A DNA stretch of 34,904 nucleotides from Gammaproteobacteria bacterium (GCA_029884165.1 JAOUIH010000031.1:1-34904); one strand, 5' to 3'. Positions 1 to 8,460 are shown, counted from the first letter of the stretch. The notes: generated by a model from the letters alone, not told the origin. Numbers and translations are program-made.

Positions 1-363
1 GTGTACTCCGTAATCGTCAGTCATCCGCGGGGAACATCGATCGTTCACAGCAGCGCCGGCTTTATCGAGGGCGCCCTGCACGAGCACAAAGCGGACGTGA
101 TACTACTTGGCGTCGGCGGCCTATCCGGTCTGGGCGCTGAATACTCGGCGCGTTACTGGCGAGAGACTGTCCGCGCCAGCGGCGCGAGCAAGGTCTTTGC
201 GATCCACTTCGATGATTACACGAAGCAATTTGGCGAAGTGCAATTGTTTCCGCGTGTCGCCGACGACGTGATATTGACTGCCGACTGGATCGAAGACGAG
301 GCGTCAGCCGATGGCATCCAGGTTCGACGGCTGCCATTCGGCGTGCCGGTAACGCTGTATTGA
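1..363 (+). CDS. MBL-fold metallo-hydrolase, C-terminal part (partial)
   Basis: This is the last 120 residues of a metallo-beta-lactamase-fold hydrolase of the UlaG-like kind. The 5' end lies outside the window; the GTG at base 1 is in frame but is probably not the true start, because no N-terminal HxHxDH metal motif is present. What can be seen is the family's second half: a strand-loop ADVILLGVGGLSG (about residues 31-43), then an alpha-helical stretch and AIHFDD (residues 67-72), where the His and Asp fit late metal-site residues of the fold. The protein ends at LY before TGA. The substrate cannot be inferred. The next gene, an XRE regulator, is on the same strand 126 bases downstream, with a palindrome between them. 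The family call is fairly sure, the function is not. Confidence 0.7.
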   Translation: MYSVIVSHPRGTSIVHSSAGFIEGALHEHKADVILLGVGGLSGLGAEYSARYWRETVRASGASKVFAIHFDDYTKQFGEVQLFPRVADDVILTADWIEDEASADGIQVRRLPFGVPVTLY

Positions 364-380
364 CGACGGCTGCCGATCCG

Positions 381-399
381 CATTACCTCGCAGGTAATG
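381..399. promoter_or_regulatory. Perfect palindrome upstream of XRE regulator, likely operator
   Basis: CATTACCTCGCAGGTAATG is a perfect inverted repeat with 8-base arms and a 3-base centre. It lies 18 bases after the preceding stop codon and 21 bases before a TACACT hexamer (420-425) that could be a -10 element for the downstream regulator. There is no T-run after it, so it does not look like an intrinsic terminator. XRE-family dimers bind symmetric sites of this size and commonly autoregulate, so an operator for the adjacent regulator is the simplest reading. This is inference from symmetry and position. Confidence 0.6.
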
Positions 400-489
400 G
401 TCTTTCGACAGCAAGTGGCTACACTAACGATAGTCTCACAAGCCAACAGAGCGCGGATGATCGACGGTACCGGCACGGGCTCCACAGCG

Positions 490-1305
490 ATGAACAGGAA
501 TGAAAACACCGAATTCGGGACGATCCTCCGCCACTGGCGGGAATCCCGACGATTCAGCCAGCTCGACCTCGCACTGCAGGCCGATGTGTCCTCGAAGCAT
601 GTCAGCTTCCTGGAGACCGGCCGTAATCGGCCCAGCCGAGACATGATACTGCGGCTCGCCAATGCGATGGACGTTCCCTTGCGCGACCGTAACCTGATGC
701 TCACGGCCGCCGGCTTCGCCGACGCCTATGGAGAAAGCAGCCTGGACTCCCCGTCGATCACGCTGGTGCAGGAGGCACTTCGGCGACTGCTCGACAAACA
801 TGAACCATACCCGGCCTTCGTGCTGGACGCAGATTGGCATATCGTCCGCCAGAACAGAGCGGCTTCCGCGATGGCCGCCTGCTTCCTGGAGAATCCCGTT
901 CTCATCGCGGGGAAAAACGCCCTGGAAATCCTGTTTTCGCCGGAAGGTCTGCAGCCATTCATTCTGAACTGGGAAAGACTCAGCTCGGTATTGCTGATGA
1001 GGATCTTTCGCGAATCCGTTTCCCCGTCGGGGCGAGCAAGCTCGCGGGAGTTGCTGGAGCACCTGCTCGCCATGCCGACGGCACCGTCGCGCTGGCGCGA
1101 ACTTGCCAGTGGTGAGCCCTCGGGCCCAACGCTCGACCTGGAATTAAAAAAGGGGGATGCAAGCTGTCGCTTCTTCACCACCGTGACGACTTTCGGAACG
1201 CCGCAGGATGTCACTCTCCAGGAGTTGCGCATCGAGCAATACTTTCCGGCGGATGACGCCACGGATACCGTCTGCCGCAACTGGGCTGCGACGCGATCGC
1301 CCTAG
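490..1305 (+). CDS. XRE-family transcriptional regulator with MmyB-like ligand-binding domain
   Basis: This is a DNA-binding regulator of about 271 residues. Residues 9-64 form an XRE helix-turn-helix (LRHWRESRRFSQLDLALQAD, then SSKHVSFLETGRNRPSRDMI). Residues from about 100 to the end match the MmyB-type PAS-like ligand-binding domain, including the hallmark DADWHIVRQNRAA (about residues 111-123). Such regulators usually control a nearby operon, and their ligands are mostly unknown, possibly fatty-acid-like. The start at 490 puts the HTH at the N-terminus as usual for the family; ATGs at 397 and 457 are in frame, but 397 overlaps the palindrome and neither has a clear ribosome site. The flanking genes are a co-directional hydrolase upstream and an opposite-strand GIY-YIG gene downstream, so the upstream hydrolase or the gene itself are candidate targets. 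Confidence 0.85.
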   Translation: MNRNENTEFGTILRHWRESRRFSQLDLALQADVSSKHVSFLETGRNRPSRDMILRLANAMDVPLRDRNLMLTAAGFADAYGESSLDSPSITLVQEALRRLLDKHEPYPAFVLDADWHIVRQNRAASAMAACFLENPVLIAGKNALEILFSPEGLQPFILNWERLSSVLLMRIFRESVSPSGRASSRELLEHLLAMPTAPSRWRELASGEPSGPTLDLELKKGDASCRFFTTVTTFGTPQDVTLQELRIEQYFPADDATDTVCRNWAATRSP

Positions 1306-1625
1306 CAGCCTGTCCCGGCCGAGCCTGCACCGGAGTCCTGCATGGACTGCTGGATCCAGGTGCGCAGCAGACGGGGCATCCCGACCAGGCGTTCCTTCTC
1401 GCACTTCGGAAGTCGCTTGATGCGATGCTCGATTCGAGAGGCGCAGCTTCGGTCTCGAACCTCGTACTGAAAAACGATCGTAACCGGCAGCCGGCCCTTG
1501 AGATATTTCGCCCCACGCACTCCGCCGGCGTGCTCGGCGACGCGGCGTTCGACATCGGTCGCAATTCCCGTATACAGGCTGCCATCCGCGCAGCGCAGGA
1601 TATATACGTTCCAGGTAGCGTCCAC
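1302..1625 (-). CDS. GIY-YIG nuclease-superfamily protein (YhbQ/UPF0213-like)
   Basis: This is a small single-domain GIY-YIG protein of about 107 residues. WNVYILRCADGSLYTG (residues 5-20) carries the paired Tyr motif, TDVERRVAEH supplies the conserved Arg, and the later IEHRIKRL contains the metal-binding Glu position. Stand-alone members such as E. coli YhbQ have nuclease activity in vitro, but their cellular role is not settled. I chose GTG at 1625 because YhbQ-type proteins begin just before the first Tyr motif; TTG at 1631 is an alternative. A longer in-frame reading from 1730 would overlap the acyltransferase gene and add a basic tail unlike the family. It lies just downstream of yihG on the same strand and is probably co-transcribed. 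The stop overlaps the stop of the facing XRE gene by four bases. Confidence 0.8.
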   Translation of the reverse strand: MDATWNVYILRCADGSLYTGIATDVERRVAEHAGGVRGAKYLKGRLPVTIVFQYEVRDRSCASRIEHRIKRLPKCEKERLVGMPRLLRTWIQQSMQDSGAGSAGTGC

Positions 1626-1650
1626 CTGCAAGCTCAGAACCCCGACTCCG

Positions 1651-2598
1651 TCACGCTGCTGAACCGGCTGACGCAGCCTGCGCTTCCTCCTTGATTGCGC
1701 CGATGCGCCGGTCCTTGTTTTGCCATACATCGGTCAACCACCGATGGAACCGCTGCCGGAATTCCCGGTCGTTGGCGTAGTCTGCGCCGACATACCAGGT
1801 CTCTACCGGCAAGGTAACCACGTCGACAATGACCTTGGTCATCTTGCCGCACATCATGTCCCAGAACTTGGGTACACGATCCGGGTACACGATCGACACG
1901 TCGAGTACCGCATCAAACATGTCACCCATCGCAGACAGGGCTATCGCCACGCCACCAGCCCTGGGAGGTAGCAGGTGTTCGAACGGCGAATTCTTTTTCT
2001 CTCGCTTGATCTCGCTGAAGCGTGTTCCTTCGAGGAAATTGATGACTGTCGTCGGCGTATCCCGAAACTTCTGACAGGCCTTGCGCGTTGCAACGAGATC
2101 GCTGCCCTTTTTCTCGGGGTGTTTCGCCAGGTACGACTTCGAATGACGCCGCATGAATGGCATGTCCATCGCCCAAAACGCAATCCCGAGGAACGGGAAC
2201 CAGATCAGCTGCTGCTTGAGGAAGAATTTCAGGAAGGGAATCCGGCGATTGAAGACGGTCTGCAAAATAACGATATCGACCCACGTCTGGTGATTTGCGA
2301 AGACCATATACCAGTGCTTCTTGTCCAGGTCCTCGATTCCCGTCAACTGCCACTCGACCTTGTTCACGGCCGAAAATACAAAGGCATTGAAGCTGACCCA
2401 GTTCTCGCCCATCGCCATGATCCAGCGCGTCATCAGGTTGCGGAACGGGCGCACCGGGATGACGATCTTGAACAGCGTGAACAACATGATTGGCGTGAAC
2501 CAGACGATCGTATCCGCGGTGATCACCGTGAGAGCGGCTACGCCTTTCGCATTCGTCAGGAATTTTCCGAACAAGATCGCACCACGGACATTCCGCAC
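1651..2598 (-). CDS. yihG: YihG-type PlsC-family acyltransferase
   Basis: This is a membrane-associated 1-acylglycerol-3-phosphate acyltransferase-family protein of 315 residues, close to the E. coli YihG length of 310. The NHxxxxD motif is NHQTWVD (residues 102-108) and the second motif is FLEGTRF (188-194). The stretch around 126-165 (FLKQQLIWFPFLGIAFWAMD, PFMRRHSKSYLAKHPEKKG) is almost identical in style to YihG, which separates it from ordinary PlsC. Residues 20-50 form a hydrophobic N-terminal anchor. It should place an acyl chain on the sn-2 position of lysophosphatidate at the inner membrane; in E. coli YihG affects fatty-acid composition of phospholipids. The start used is GTG at 2598 with no strong ribosome site; a TTG eight codons further in is possible. 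It is divergent from the molybdenum hydroxylase genes. Confidence 0.88.
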   Translation of the reverse strand: MRNVRGAILFGKFLTNAKGVAALTVITADTIVWFTPIMLFTLFKIVIPVRPFRNLMTRWIMAMGENWVSFNAFVFSAVNKVEWQLTGIEDLDKKHWYMVFANHQTWVDIVILQTVFNRRIPFLKFFLKQQLIWFPFLGIAFWAMDMPFMRRHSKSYLAKHPEKKGSDLVATRKACQKFRDTPTTVINFLEGTRFSEIKREKKNSPFEHLLPPRAGGVAIALSAMGDMFDAVLDVSIVYPDRVPKFWDMMCGKMTKVIVDVVTLPVETWYVGADYANDREFRQRFHRWLTDVWQNKDRRIGAIKEEAQAASAGSAA

Positions 2599-2647
2599 GG
2601 AGGCCGCATTTTAGCCCGAAACGACCGGGGGTTGCGCGATGCCTGCT

Positions 2648-2659
2648 AGGAATATTCCT
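2648..2659. repeat. 12-bp perfect palindrome between yihG and iorA
   Basis: AGGAATATTCCT is a perfect palindrome in the 165-base divergent region between yihG and the hydroxylase genes. It could be a binding site for a dimeric regulator that controls one or both genes. No promoter hexamers can be fixed around it, so the role is open. Confidence 0.35.
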
Positions 2660-2763
2660 CCGGTTGCGGGCCTGACGCGTCCGGAGTAGTGTTTCGAACG
2701 AGCCAGACTTTACGGCCCCGGCTGCCAAATCGCACCCCGGGGACATGATGTGCGAGACCAGCC

Positions 2764-3252
2764 GTGATCAGCATTAACGTCAACCAGCAACCGTATGAAA
2801 TCGACGTGGATCCGCGGACACCGTTACTGTGGGTCCTGCGGGAACAGCTGGGCCTGATCGGCACGAAATTCGGCTGCGGAATTGCCCAGTGCGGTGCGTG
2901 CACGGTACAGCTGAATGGGGCGCCGATACGCTCCTGCGCAACACCGGTCAGCGCTGCATCGGGCGGCGAAATCACGACGATTGAAGGTATCGGCTTCGGG
3001 GGCATGCACCCTGTGCAACAGGCCTGGATCGACGAGCAGGTTCCGCAGTGCGGTTACTGCCAGGCAGGCCAGATTGTCGCTGCAGCCGCGCTGCTCGATC
3101 GGGTCCCGAACCCCACTGACGCGGACATTGACACCGCGATGCGGGGCAACCTTTGCCGCTGCGGCACCTACCCGCGGATTCGCCGCGGCATAAAGCGTGC
3201 GGCAGCGATCATGGCCGCATCGAGAGACGCGGCAGACAGCAGCGATGGGTAA
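2764..3252 (+). CDS. iorA: (2Fe-2S) small subunit of molybdenum hydroxylase (IorA type)
   Basis: This 162-residue protein carries the two iron-sulphur clusters of a xanthine-dehydrogenase-family enzyme. The plant-type ferredoxin cluster is ligated by Cys38, Cys43, Cys46 and Cys58 ([17 protein letters not shown]). The second, four-helix cluster uses Cys96, Cys99, Cys131 and Cys133 ([20 protein letters not shown]). The length and the absence of an FAD module match IorA of isoquinoline 1-oxidoreductase and related two-subunit aldehyde or heterocycle oxidoreductases. It passes electrons from the molybdenum centre of the partner subunit. The start is a GTG with only a weak ribosome site; nearby ATGs are out of frame. 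The stop codon overlaps the start of the large subunit by eight bases, so the two are translationally coupled. Confidence 0.9.
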   Translation: MISINVNQQPYEIDVDPRTPLLWVLREQLGLIGTKFGCGIAQCGACTVQLNGAPIRSCATPVSAASGGEITTIEGIGFGGMHPVQQAWIDEQVPQCGYCQAGQIVAAAALLDRVPNPTDADIDTAMRGNLCRCGTYPRIRRGIKRAAAIMAASRDAADSSDG

Positions 3253-5476
3253 GTGGAGCCGACGAGCATTTGTCAGCACGGGCCTGCTGGCCGGTGGAGT
3301 ACTGGTCGTGGGCGTTGCCATACGCCCGGGCAACCGTGCTGGCAAGGTCGCCGCACTGATCGCGGATGACGGCGTAACCGTACTCAACGTCTGGCTCAAG
3401 ATTGCGCCCGACAACACCGTCACGGCGATCGTCCCTCACGCCGAGATGGGGCAGGGTGTGCACACGACGCTCGCGATGATGCTCGCAGACGAAATGGATG
3501 CCGACTGGTCGCTTGTCCGAATGCAGGAAGCGCCTGCCCACCCGGAGTACGCTAATTATGCGCTCGCGAAGGGATATGCGCTCGGAGATGCCGACTTTCC
3601 CGCGTGGTTGATCGACACGATAGACGGCGTCTTCCTCGCGGCTACGAAGGCAATCAAGCTCCAGATCACGGGCGGCAGCACGTCGGTACCGACAACCGGG
3701 ATGCTGGGCATGCGGGTGGCCGGTGCGGCCGCCAGGGCCATGCTGTTGCAGGCGGCTTCGGATGCCTGGCAGGTGCCCGTCGCCGAGCTCAGGTCAGAGA
3801 ACAGCCTGATCGTTCACGAGGCCAGTGGCCGGTCGGCCCCATTCGCCGACTTCGCCGTCGCGGCGGCGGACGTCTCCTTGCCACCGAAGCCCCGGCTGAA
3901 GGACCCCCACCAGTTCCGTATCATGGGCACCTCCCCGCCCCGCCTCGACATCCCGGCAAAGACCGACGGCAGCGCGCGTTTTGGCATTGATGCCGACGTA
4001 CCTGGCATGAAGTACGCGACGATTCGGGCCGCGCCTGTATTCGGTTCCAGCGTCGTGGCCGTCGATGAAGCGGTCGTGCAGGATATGCCGGGCCTGCGGA
4101 AAATCGTAAACCTCGGCGATGCGGTCGCCGTGATTGCCGACGGTTACTGGCAGGCAAAGCAGGTACTGGACCGCCTGCCGGTCGAGTTTGCGCCAACTGA
4201 TCACGATACGACCGAGCAGGGAGATATCTTCAGTCATTTCGCTGCAGTGCTTGATGCGGCAAATGCCAGGGACGGCAACAAGGTCGACTTCGCGCGCGGT
4301 GACGCGACCGCTGCGCTCAACGAATCCGCCAAGGTGATCGAAGCGGAGTATCGTGTACCGTACCTTGCGCATGCCCCAATGGAGCCGATGAACTGTACGG
4401 CCTGGCTGCACGACGGCAAGTGCGAGCTCTGGCTAGGCACGCAGAATCCGCTGGGATTTGCGGCCGAAGTCGGCGACGCCATAGGGCTAGGCGTCGAGGA
4501 AGTGATCGTACACAACCAGTATCTCGGCGGAGGTTTTGGCAGGCGCGCATTCCCGGACTTTGCCATCCAGGCTGGCCGCATCGCCGCGGAAGTCCCTTAC
4601 CCTGTCAAGCTGATCTGGTCGCGAGAGGAGGACATGAGGCACGACCATTACCGGCAGGCGAGCATCAGCCGATTCCGCGCCGCGCTGGATTCCGGCGGAA
4701 ACCCGGTGGCCTGGGTTAACCAGTACGTGGACAAACACGATCCGGTCGAGGCACCGCACATTCCCTATGCCATTGGCAATCAGCTGATTCATTACACGGA
4801 GAGCCGGACGCACGTGCCGTGGGGATTCTGGCGCAGCGTCGATCACTCGCTGCATGCATTTTTTACGGAATCGTTTATCGACGAGCTCGCGCATGTCGCT
4901 GGCGAGGATCCGTACCAATTTCGCCGAAAACTGCTGCAGAATGAGCCACGCTACCGGGACGTACTGGACCTGGCTGCCGAAAAGGCCGACTGGAGCCGGG
5001 CACTACCGGCTGGCTGGGGTCGGGGCATAGCCATACACCGGTCCTTCGGAACCATCGTAGCCAACGTCGTCGAAGTCGAAGTCTCAGACGGCGGGCTTCG
5101 CGCACACAGGGTAGTCTGCACCGTTGACTGCGGTTTCGCCATGCATCCGGATGGCCTGGTCGCACAGATGGAGAGCGGCATCGTATGTGGCCTGACGGCC
5201 GCCCTCTACGGCGAAATCTCGATACGCCGCGGAGCTGTCGCACAAGGCAACTTCCACGACTATCCAATGCTGCGCATCGACGAGACGCCGACGATAGAGA
5301 CCCACATTATCAACGGTGGCGGGCGCGTCGGCGGCGCTGGCGAACCGGGCACGCCGGCGATCGCCCCTGCACTGGCGAATGCCATATTCGCGGCAACCGG
5401 CCAGCGAATACGGGAGCTGCCGATCCGCAAGCACGACCTGCAGCGCCACGAGCTTGAATCCCGGGATACGGCCTGA
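3245..5476 (+). CDS. iorB: Molybdopterin-binding large subunit of molybdenum hydroxylase (IorB type), Tat-exported
   Basis: This is the catalytic subunit, 743 residues, the usual IorB length. The N-terminus [21 protein letters not shown] (residues 5-25) is a twin-arginine signal, so the folded cofactor-loaded complex is exported. [11 protein letters not shown] (about 65-75) is the IorB hallmark. The molybdopterin-binding loop GGGFGRR lies at 428-434, and GGAGEPG contains the catalytic Glu at residue 700. The enzyme inserts oxygen from water into an aldehyde or N-heterocycle; the natural substrate cannot be read from the sequence. There is no FAD subunit, so electrons probably go to a periplasmic cytochrome c or quinone. 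The ATG at 3245 is chosen because it starts the Tat signal; an upstream in-frame ATG lies inside iorA. No cofactor-inserting chaperone gene is adjacent. Confidence 0.9.
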   Translation: MGKWSRRAFVSTGLLAGGVLVVGVAIRPGNRAGKVAALIADDGVTVLNVWLKIAPDNTVTAIVPHAEMGQGVHTTLAMMLADEMDADWSLVRMQEAPAHPEYANYALAKGYALGDADFPAWLIDTIDGVFLAATKAIKLQITGGSTSVPTTGMLGMRVAGAAARAMLLQAASDAWQVPVAELRSENSLIVHEASGRSAPFADFAVAAADVSLPPKPRLKDPHQFRIMGTSPPRLDIPAKTDGSARFGIDADVPGMKYATIRAAPVFGSSVVAVDEAVVQDMPGLRKIVNLGDAVAVIADGYWQAKQVLDRLPVEFAPTDHDTTEQGDIFSHFAAVLDAANARDGNKVDFARGDATAALNESAKVIEAEYRVPYLAHAPMEPMNCTAWLHDGKCELWLGTQNPLGFAAEVGDAIGLGVEEVIVHNQYLGGGFGRRAFPDFAIQAGRIAAEVPYPVKLIWSREEDMRHDHYRQASISRFRAALDSGGNPVAWVNQYVDKHDPVEAPHIPYAIGNQLIHYTESRTHVPWGFWRSVDHSLHAFFTESFIDELAHVAGEDPYQFRRKLLQNEPRYRDVLDLAAEKADWSRALPAGWGRGIAIHRSFGTIVANVVEVEVSDGGLRAHRVVCTVDCGFAMHPDGLVAQMESGIVCGLTAALYGEISIRRGAVAQGNFHDYPMLRIDETPTIETHIINGGGRVGGAGEPGTPAIAPALANAIFAATGQRIRELPIRKHDLQRHELESRDTA

Positions 5477-5571
5477 ACGAACCCGGCAAGCCCCCCCGGG
5501 AGACGACTGCGGCATTCGCACGCCGGTTCCATTATCATCACTACCGGGCTATTCGTTCGTGACGGTGGCGT

Positions 5572-5823
5572 ATGAAACTCAAGAAACTCCTCGCTGAGCT
5601 TCGCAATGAACTCAGGCGCGCTGAAGACATCGACGCCGAATCGCGCCGAATACTCCAGGACCTTCATGCCGAGATCGAGGACCTGGTCGAACCCGAGCCG
5701 GGCGACGTCAAATCGATCGTTGGACGGCTGAAGGCGATGGAATCGCGACTCGCTGCGGAGCACCCGGTGCTCGAACAGGCCATGCGCGAACTCGCCGATA
5801 CGATTGCCAAGATGGGCGTATGA
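5572..5823 (+). CDS. DUF4404 family protein
   Basis: This small 83-residue soluble protein matches the DUF4404 pattern: a charged helix LKKLLAELRNELRRAEDIDAE, an acidic linker, and a second amphipathic helix ending in LADTIAKMGV. Heptad-like leucines suggest a coiled-coil hairpin, perhaps a dimer. No function is known for the family and there are no catalytic residues. It follows iorB by 95 bases and precedes the NTF2-like gene by 39 bases, so it may be the first gene of a small plus-strand operon that continues to the MAPEG gene. Confidence 0.75.
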   Translation: MKLKKLLAELRNELRRAEDIDAESRRILQDLHAEIEDLVEPEPGDVKSIVGRLKAMESRLAAEHPVLEQAMRELADTIAKMGV

Positions 5824-5862
5824 GCGGCCGGCTCGAGGCCCTCTGCGCCAACGGGACTCGCC

Positions 5863-6405
5863 ATGAGCCAAACCGACACTGAGCGCGGCCGTCGTTCCAT
5901 GGCCAGTTGCAGCCGGCTGGTGCTCGGAGCATGCATCCTCGCGGCCGCCACCCCGGTCGTTGGTGAAGATGAAGCCGGACCGCTCCAGGCAGTGAACCGG
6001 TTCTTTGACGCCATGGCGGGAAACGACGCCGCGCTGGCCGCGACCGTGATGATCGAGGATGGATATTTATACGGATACGTCGACGGCCCGGAAGGGCTGA
6101 GGCTGGTTCCTACGTCTATCGCCGACTACCTGGCAGGCATGGGTCGCCGCCGGGATTCATTGCTCGAGCGCATCTGGGATGCGCAAGTGCTTCGCGACGG
6201 CCGCCTCGCTGTCGTATGGACACCATACGATTTCTACCGGAATGGAGAGTTCCATCACTGCGGTGTCAACAGCTTCAACCTGATCCTCGTGGACGACGGG
6301 TGGAAAATTGCGAGCGTCGTGTATTCGATGCTAACGGAGAACTGCAAGCCGAGCCCGCTCGGCGCACCCGAGTTCGATGCAGGCGTAACCAAGGAGCCAC
6401 AGTAA
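5863..6405 (+). CDS. Exported NTF2-like (SnoaL/DUF4440-type) protein
   Basis: This is a protein of up to 180 residues with a cone-shaped NTF2-like fold. Family cues are the start AVNRFFDAMAGNDAALAATVM (about 45-65), the central WTPYDFYRNGEFHHCGVNSFNLI, and the final strand DDGWKIASVVYSM. The hydrophobic stretch RLVLGACILAAATPVVG (about 18-34) is a signal peptide, so the protein is probably periplasmic. The start at 5863 has a weak GGGAC ribosome site; ATG at 5899 would begin directly before the signal peptide and is equally plausible. NTF2-like proteins may bind small molecules or act as isomerase-like enzymes, but no catalytic residue set is clear. The MAPEG gene starts one base after its stop codon. 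Confidence 0.72.
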   Translation: MSQTDTERGRRSMASCSRLVLGACILAAATPVVGEDEAGPLQAVNRFFDAMAGNDAALAATVMIEDGYLYGYVDGPEGLRLVPTSIADYLAGMGRRRDSLLERIWDAQVLRDGRLAVVWTPYDFYRNGEFHHCGVNSFNLILVDDGWKIASVVYSMLTENCKPSPLGAPEFDAGVTKEPQ

Positions 6406-6406
6406 G

Positions 6407-6820
6407 ATGAACATCCTGTTGCCGCCGATGGCACTGATCGGCCTGACATTTTTCTGCGTTGCGCGCCTCGGCTACCTGCGCTACGCAGCCGTCCGGGACG
6501 GCAGCGTCGATCCGCGGTACTACTCGAGTTACCAGGGTTTTGACGAACCGGAGAAGCTCCGCATCCATTCGCGCCACGTGCTTAACCTGTTCGAAGTTCC
6601 GGTACTGTTCTACGCGATCACGCTGATCGCATACGTTTCCGAGACGGCGACCGGCACCGCAGTCTGGCTTGCGTGGCTCTATGTCGTCCTGCGCTTCCTG
6701 CACACCTATGTTCACCTTACTTCGAACATCGTGTTGTTGAGATTCAGGATCTTCGTCTTCAGCGTGTTTACGCTGGCTGCTCTCTGGCTGGTCGTCGGCG
6801 TCAACCTGCTCCGGCATTGA
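6407..6820 (+). CDS. MAPEG family membrane protein
   Basis: This 137-residue integral membrane protein has four predicted hydrophobic segments (about residues 3-20, 62-82, 85-105 and 112-134). The loop FDEPEKLRIHSRHVLNLFEVPVLFYA is the MAPEG signature (membrane-associated proteins in eicosanoid and glutathione metabolism), including the Arg and Asn of the helix-2 motif. Bacterial MAPEG proteins may act in glutathione-dependent detoxification or be of unknown function. The ATG begins one base after the stop of the NTF2-like gene, so these two are coupled. The next gene, a GNAT acetyltransferase, begins within 40 bases. Confidence 0.82.
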   Translation: MNILLPPMALIGLTFFCVARLGYLRYAAVRDGSVDPRYYSSYQGFDEPEKLRIHSRHVLNLFEVPVLFYAITLIAYVSETATGTAVWLAWLYVVLRFLHTYVHLTSNIVLLRFRIFVFSVFTLAALWLVVGVNLLRH

Positions 6821-6857
6821 CGCGAGCGCGGTGACGGCTGGCCTCAAACCCTGGACG

Positions 6858-7421
6858 ATGGCCGAATCTCCGGAATTTCGTCGCGCAACGCTGGCCGACC
6901 TCGAATGCCTCGTGGCTCTCGCGCGCCGGACGTTTCTCGAGGCATACAGCGAGCTGAACCAGCCGGAATACATGAACGCCCATGTCCAGGACGCATTCTC
7001 CAGGGACAGCTTGCGCGAACTGTTGAATTCGGACGACACCATTACGCTGCTGGCCACCGCCGGTGGCCGGCCGGTCGCTTATGCGCAGCTGTGCCGCGAA
7101 AGCCCCTGCCCTGGCAACGCCGCGGGGCCCTCCATGGAACTCATGCGAATCTACGTCGATTCGACGGTGCAGGGTGCCGGCATCGGCGCGGGACTGCTCC
7201 GCGAGTCGATCTCCCTCGCCAAAAAGACAGGACACCAGAGCCTGTGGCTGCAGGTATGGGACAGGAATCCGCGCGCACGCCGGTTTTACGAACGGCATGG
7301 CTTCGAAGCCGTTGGAGCCACCAGTTTCATGCTCGGCCCCGAACGCCAGTCGGATATCGTCATGGCACTCGCACTCGCCGGGGCAGCGGGGTCGTCCGTC
7401 CGGGGGGCCGGATGCGACTGA
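6858..7421 (+). CDS. GNAT family N-acetyltransferase
   Basis: This is a cytoplasmic acetyltransferase of 187 residues. The acetyl-CoA binding motif A is ELMRIYVDSTVQGAGIGAGLL (about 94-114) with the V-Q-G-A-G-I-G pyrophosphate loop, followed by SLWLQVWDRNPRARRFYERHGFE (motif B, 128-150). It is a single-domain member of the RimI/YhbS-like group. The acceptor cannot be predicted. An in-frame GTG at 6831 would add nine residues; ATG at 6858 is preferred because it begins just before the first conserved strand, but neither has a strong ribosome site. The tail after residue 175 is low-complexity Ala/Gly. The 273 bases between this gene and the cupin gene show no convincing gene. Confidence 0.85.
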   Translation: MAESPEFRRATLADLECLVALARRTFLEAYSELNQPEYMNAHVQDAFSRDSLRELLNSDDTITLLATAGGRPVAYAQLCRESPCPGNAAGPSMELMRIYVDSTVQGAGIGAGLLRESISLAKKTGHQSLWLQVWDRNPRARRFYERHGFEAVGATSFMLGPERQSDIVMALALAGAAGSSVRGAGCD

Positions 7422-7694
7422 GATTCGCTGCGTTCGGCGTGCGTCGCGCTGGAACGCCGGGCACATCCCGAATCTGCCTGGCAATGAACGCAGCGGGCGC
7501 CCGATCGAACAACCCGGCGATGCCCCTGCTCGCCTGCCAGCGGCAGGACGGCAATTATTCCGTAGCCAGGGCAGCGCACCGGGCCAGCAGCGCAGGGCTG
7601 TACCGGTGCGCAGCCGGATTCGCGTAGACTGCCCTGGCCGAAACAGGCATCGAGCCGGCCTTCGGGGCAGGCATCGTAAGCGGGGAAAACGGAT

Positions 7695-8024
7695 ATGACT
7701 GATCGGATGACGATCGCAGCGGCTCTTGAGACCGTACGAGCGTCCGAAGACGGATGCTACGGCGTGCTGCTCGAGCACGGCTCATTACAGATCGGTTATT
7801 ACCGGCCCGCGGGATTCGATCCCCAGCAGCCGCACGCGAAGGATGAGGTGTACATCGTACAGTCGGGCCACGGCTACTTCGTGCTGGGCGACGAGCGCCG
7901 ACCCTTCTCTCCGGGCGAGGCATTATTCGTTCCTGCGGGCGTCATACATCGATTCGAGGATTTCTCTGACGATTTCGCCGCATGGGTCATTTTTTACGGA
8001 CCCGCCGGGGGCGAGACCCCGTGA
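7695..8024 (+). CDS. Single-domain cupin protein
   Basis: This is a 109-residue small-barrel cupin. Motif 1 is PHAKDEVYIVQSGHGYFVLGDE (about 45-66), with His46 and Glu50 as likely metal ligands. Motif 2 is PGEALFVPAGVIHRFEDFS (about 72-90), with the last metal-binding His in VIHRF. It probably binds a divalent metal and is either a sugar-nucleotide-type isomerase, a dioxygenase or a sensing protein; the sequence does not decide. An in-frame, co-directional VOC gene follows 46 bases later, and the two could form a small metal-enzyme operon. Confidence 0.85.
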   Translation: MTDRMTIAAALETVRASEDGCYGVLLEHGSLQIGYYRPAGFDPQQPHAKDEVYIVQSGHGYFVLGDERRPFSPGEALFVPAGVIHRFEDFSDDFAAWVIFYGPAGGETP

Positions 8025-8070
8025 GGCCTCCGAACCTGGCGGACGGCCCTGACAACGCGGGGGCGCGAAA

Positions 8071-8430
8071 GTGACTGTCGTGCTGGGGGTAGGCAGTGTC
8101 TTCTTCCTGTCTGCCGACCCGGACGCGCTGTATGCCTGGTACAGCCGTTGCCTGGGTGTCGACGATACGGCTACCAGCGACTCGGCCGCGATGCGACGCC
8201 AGCAGCTGGTCTGCAGCATCCTCGATGGCGGCGGCGCGGCCAGCGGCGAATGTCGGGACGACTTCACGTTCAAGCTGATTGTCGACAACGTCGGCGACAC
8301 GCTGAGGTCAATCGCGGATCATGGCGGAATCGTGATCGGCGATACGGAAACAGCAGAAGGCTGGCAGCTCGGCTGGTTCATCGACCCGGAGGGCAACAAG
8401 GTCGAACTCTGGCAGCCGCGCTTCAACTGA
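8071..8430 (+). CDS. VOC-superfamily (glyoxalase/bleomycin-resistance-like) protein
   Basis: This is a 119-residue vicinal-oxygen-chelate-fold protein. The N-terminal module begins GVGSVFFLSADPDALYAWYSRCLGV; the C-terminal module ends GWQLGWFIDPEGNKVELWQP, the standard VOC ending with the metal-binding Glu in KVELWQP. The middle metal ligands are not typical of a true glyoxalase I, so this may be a dioxygenase-like or binding protein. The start is GTG with a G-rich ribosome site (GGGGGCG) upstream. It faces the tpm gene tail to tail with 30 bases between. Confidence 0.83.
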   Translation: MTVVLGVGSVFFLSADPDALYAWYSRCLGVDDTATSDSAAMRRQQLVCSILDGGGAASGECRDDFTFKLIVDNVGDTLRSIADHGGIVIGDTETAEGWQLGWFIDPEGNKVELWQPRFN

Positions 8431-8460
8431 GCGCAGTGTCGAGCAACAGCGGCGACAGGC

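Noticed and set aside
1302..1730. Longer form of the GIY-YIG protein starting at 1730
   Set aside because: The extra 35 residues are basic, not family-like, and overlap the end of yihG. A start at 1625 or 1631 fits the family.
7422..7694. 273-base stretch between the GNAT and cupin genes, with short open frames on both strands
   Set aside because: None shows a family motif or a good ribosome site. No hairpin or repeat stands out either.
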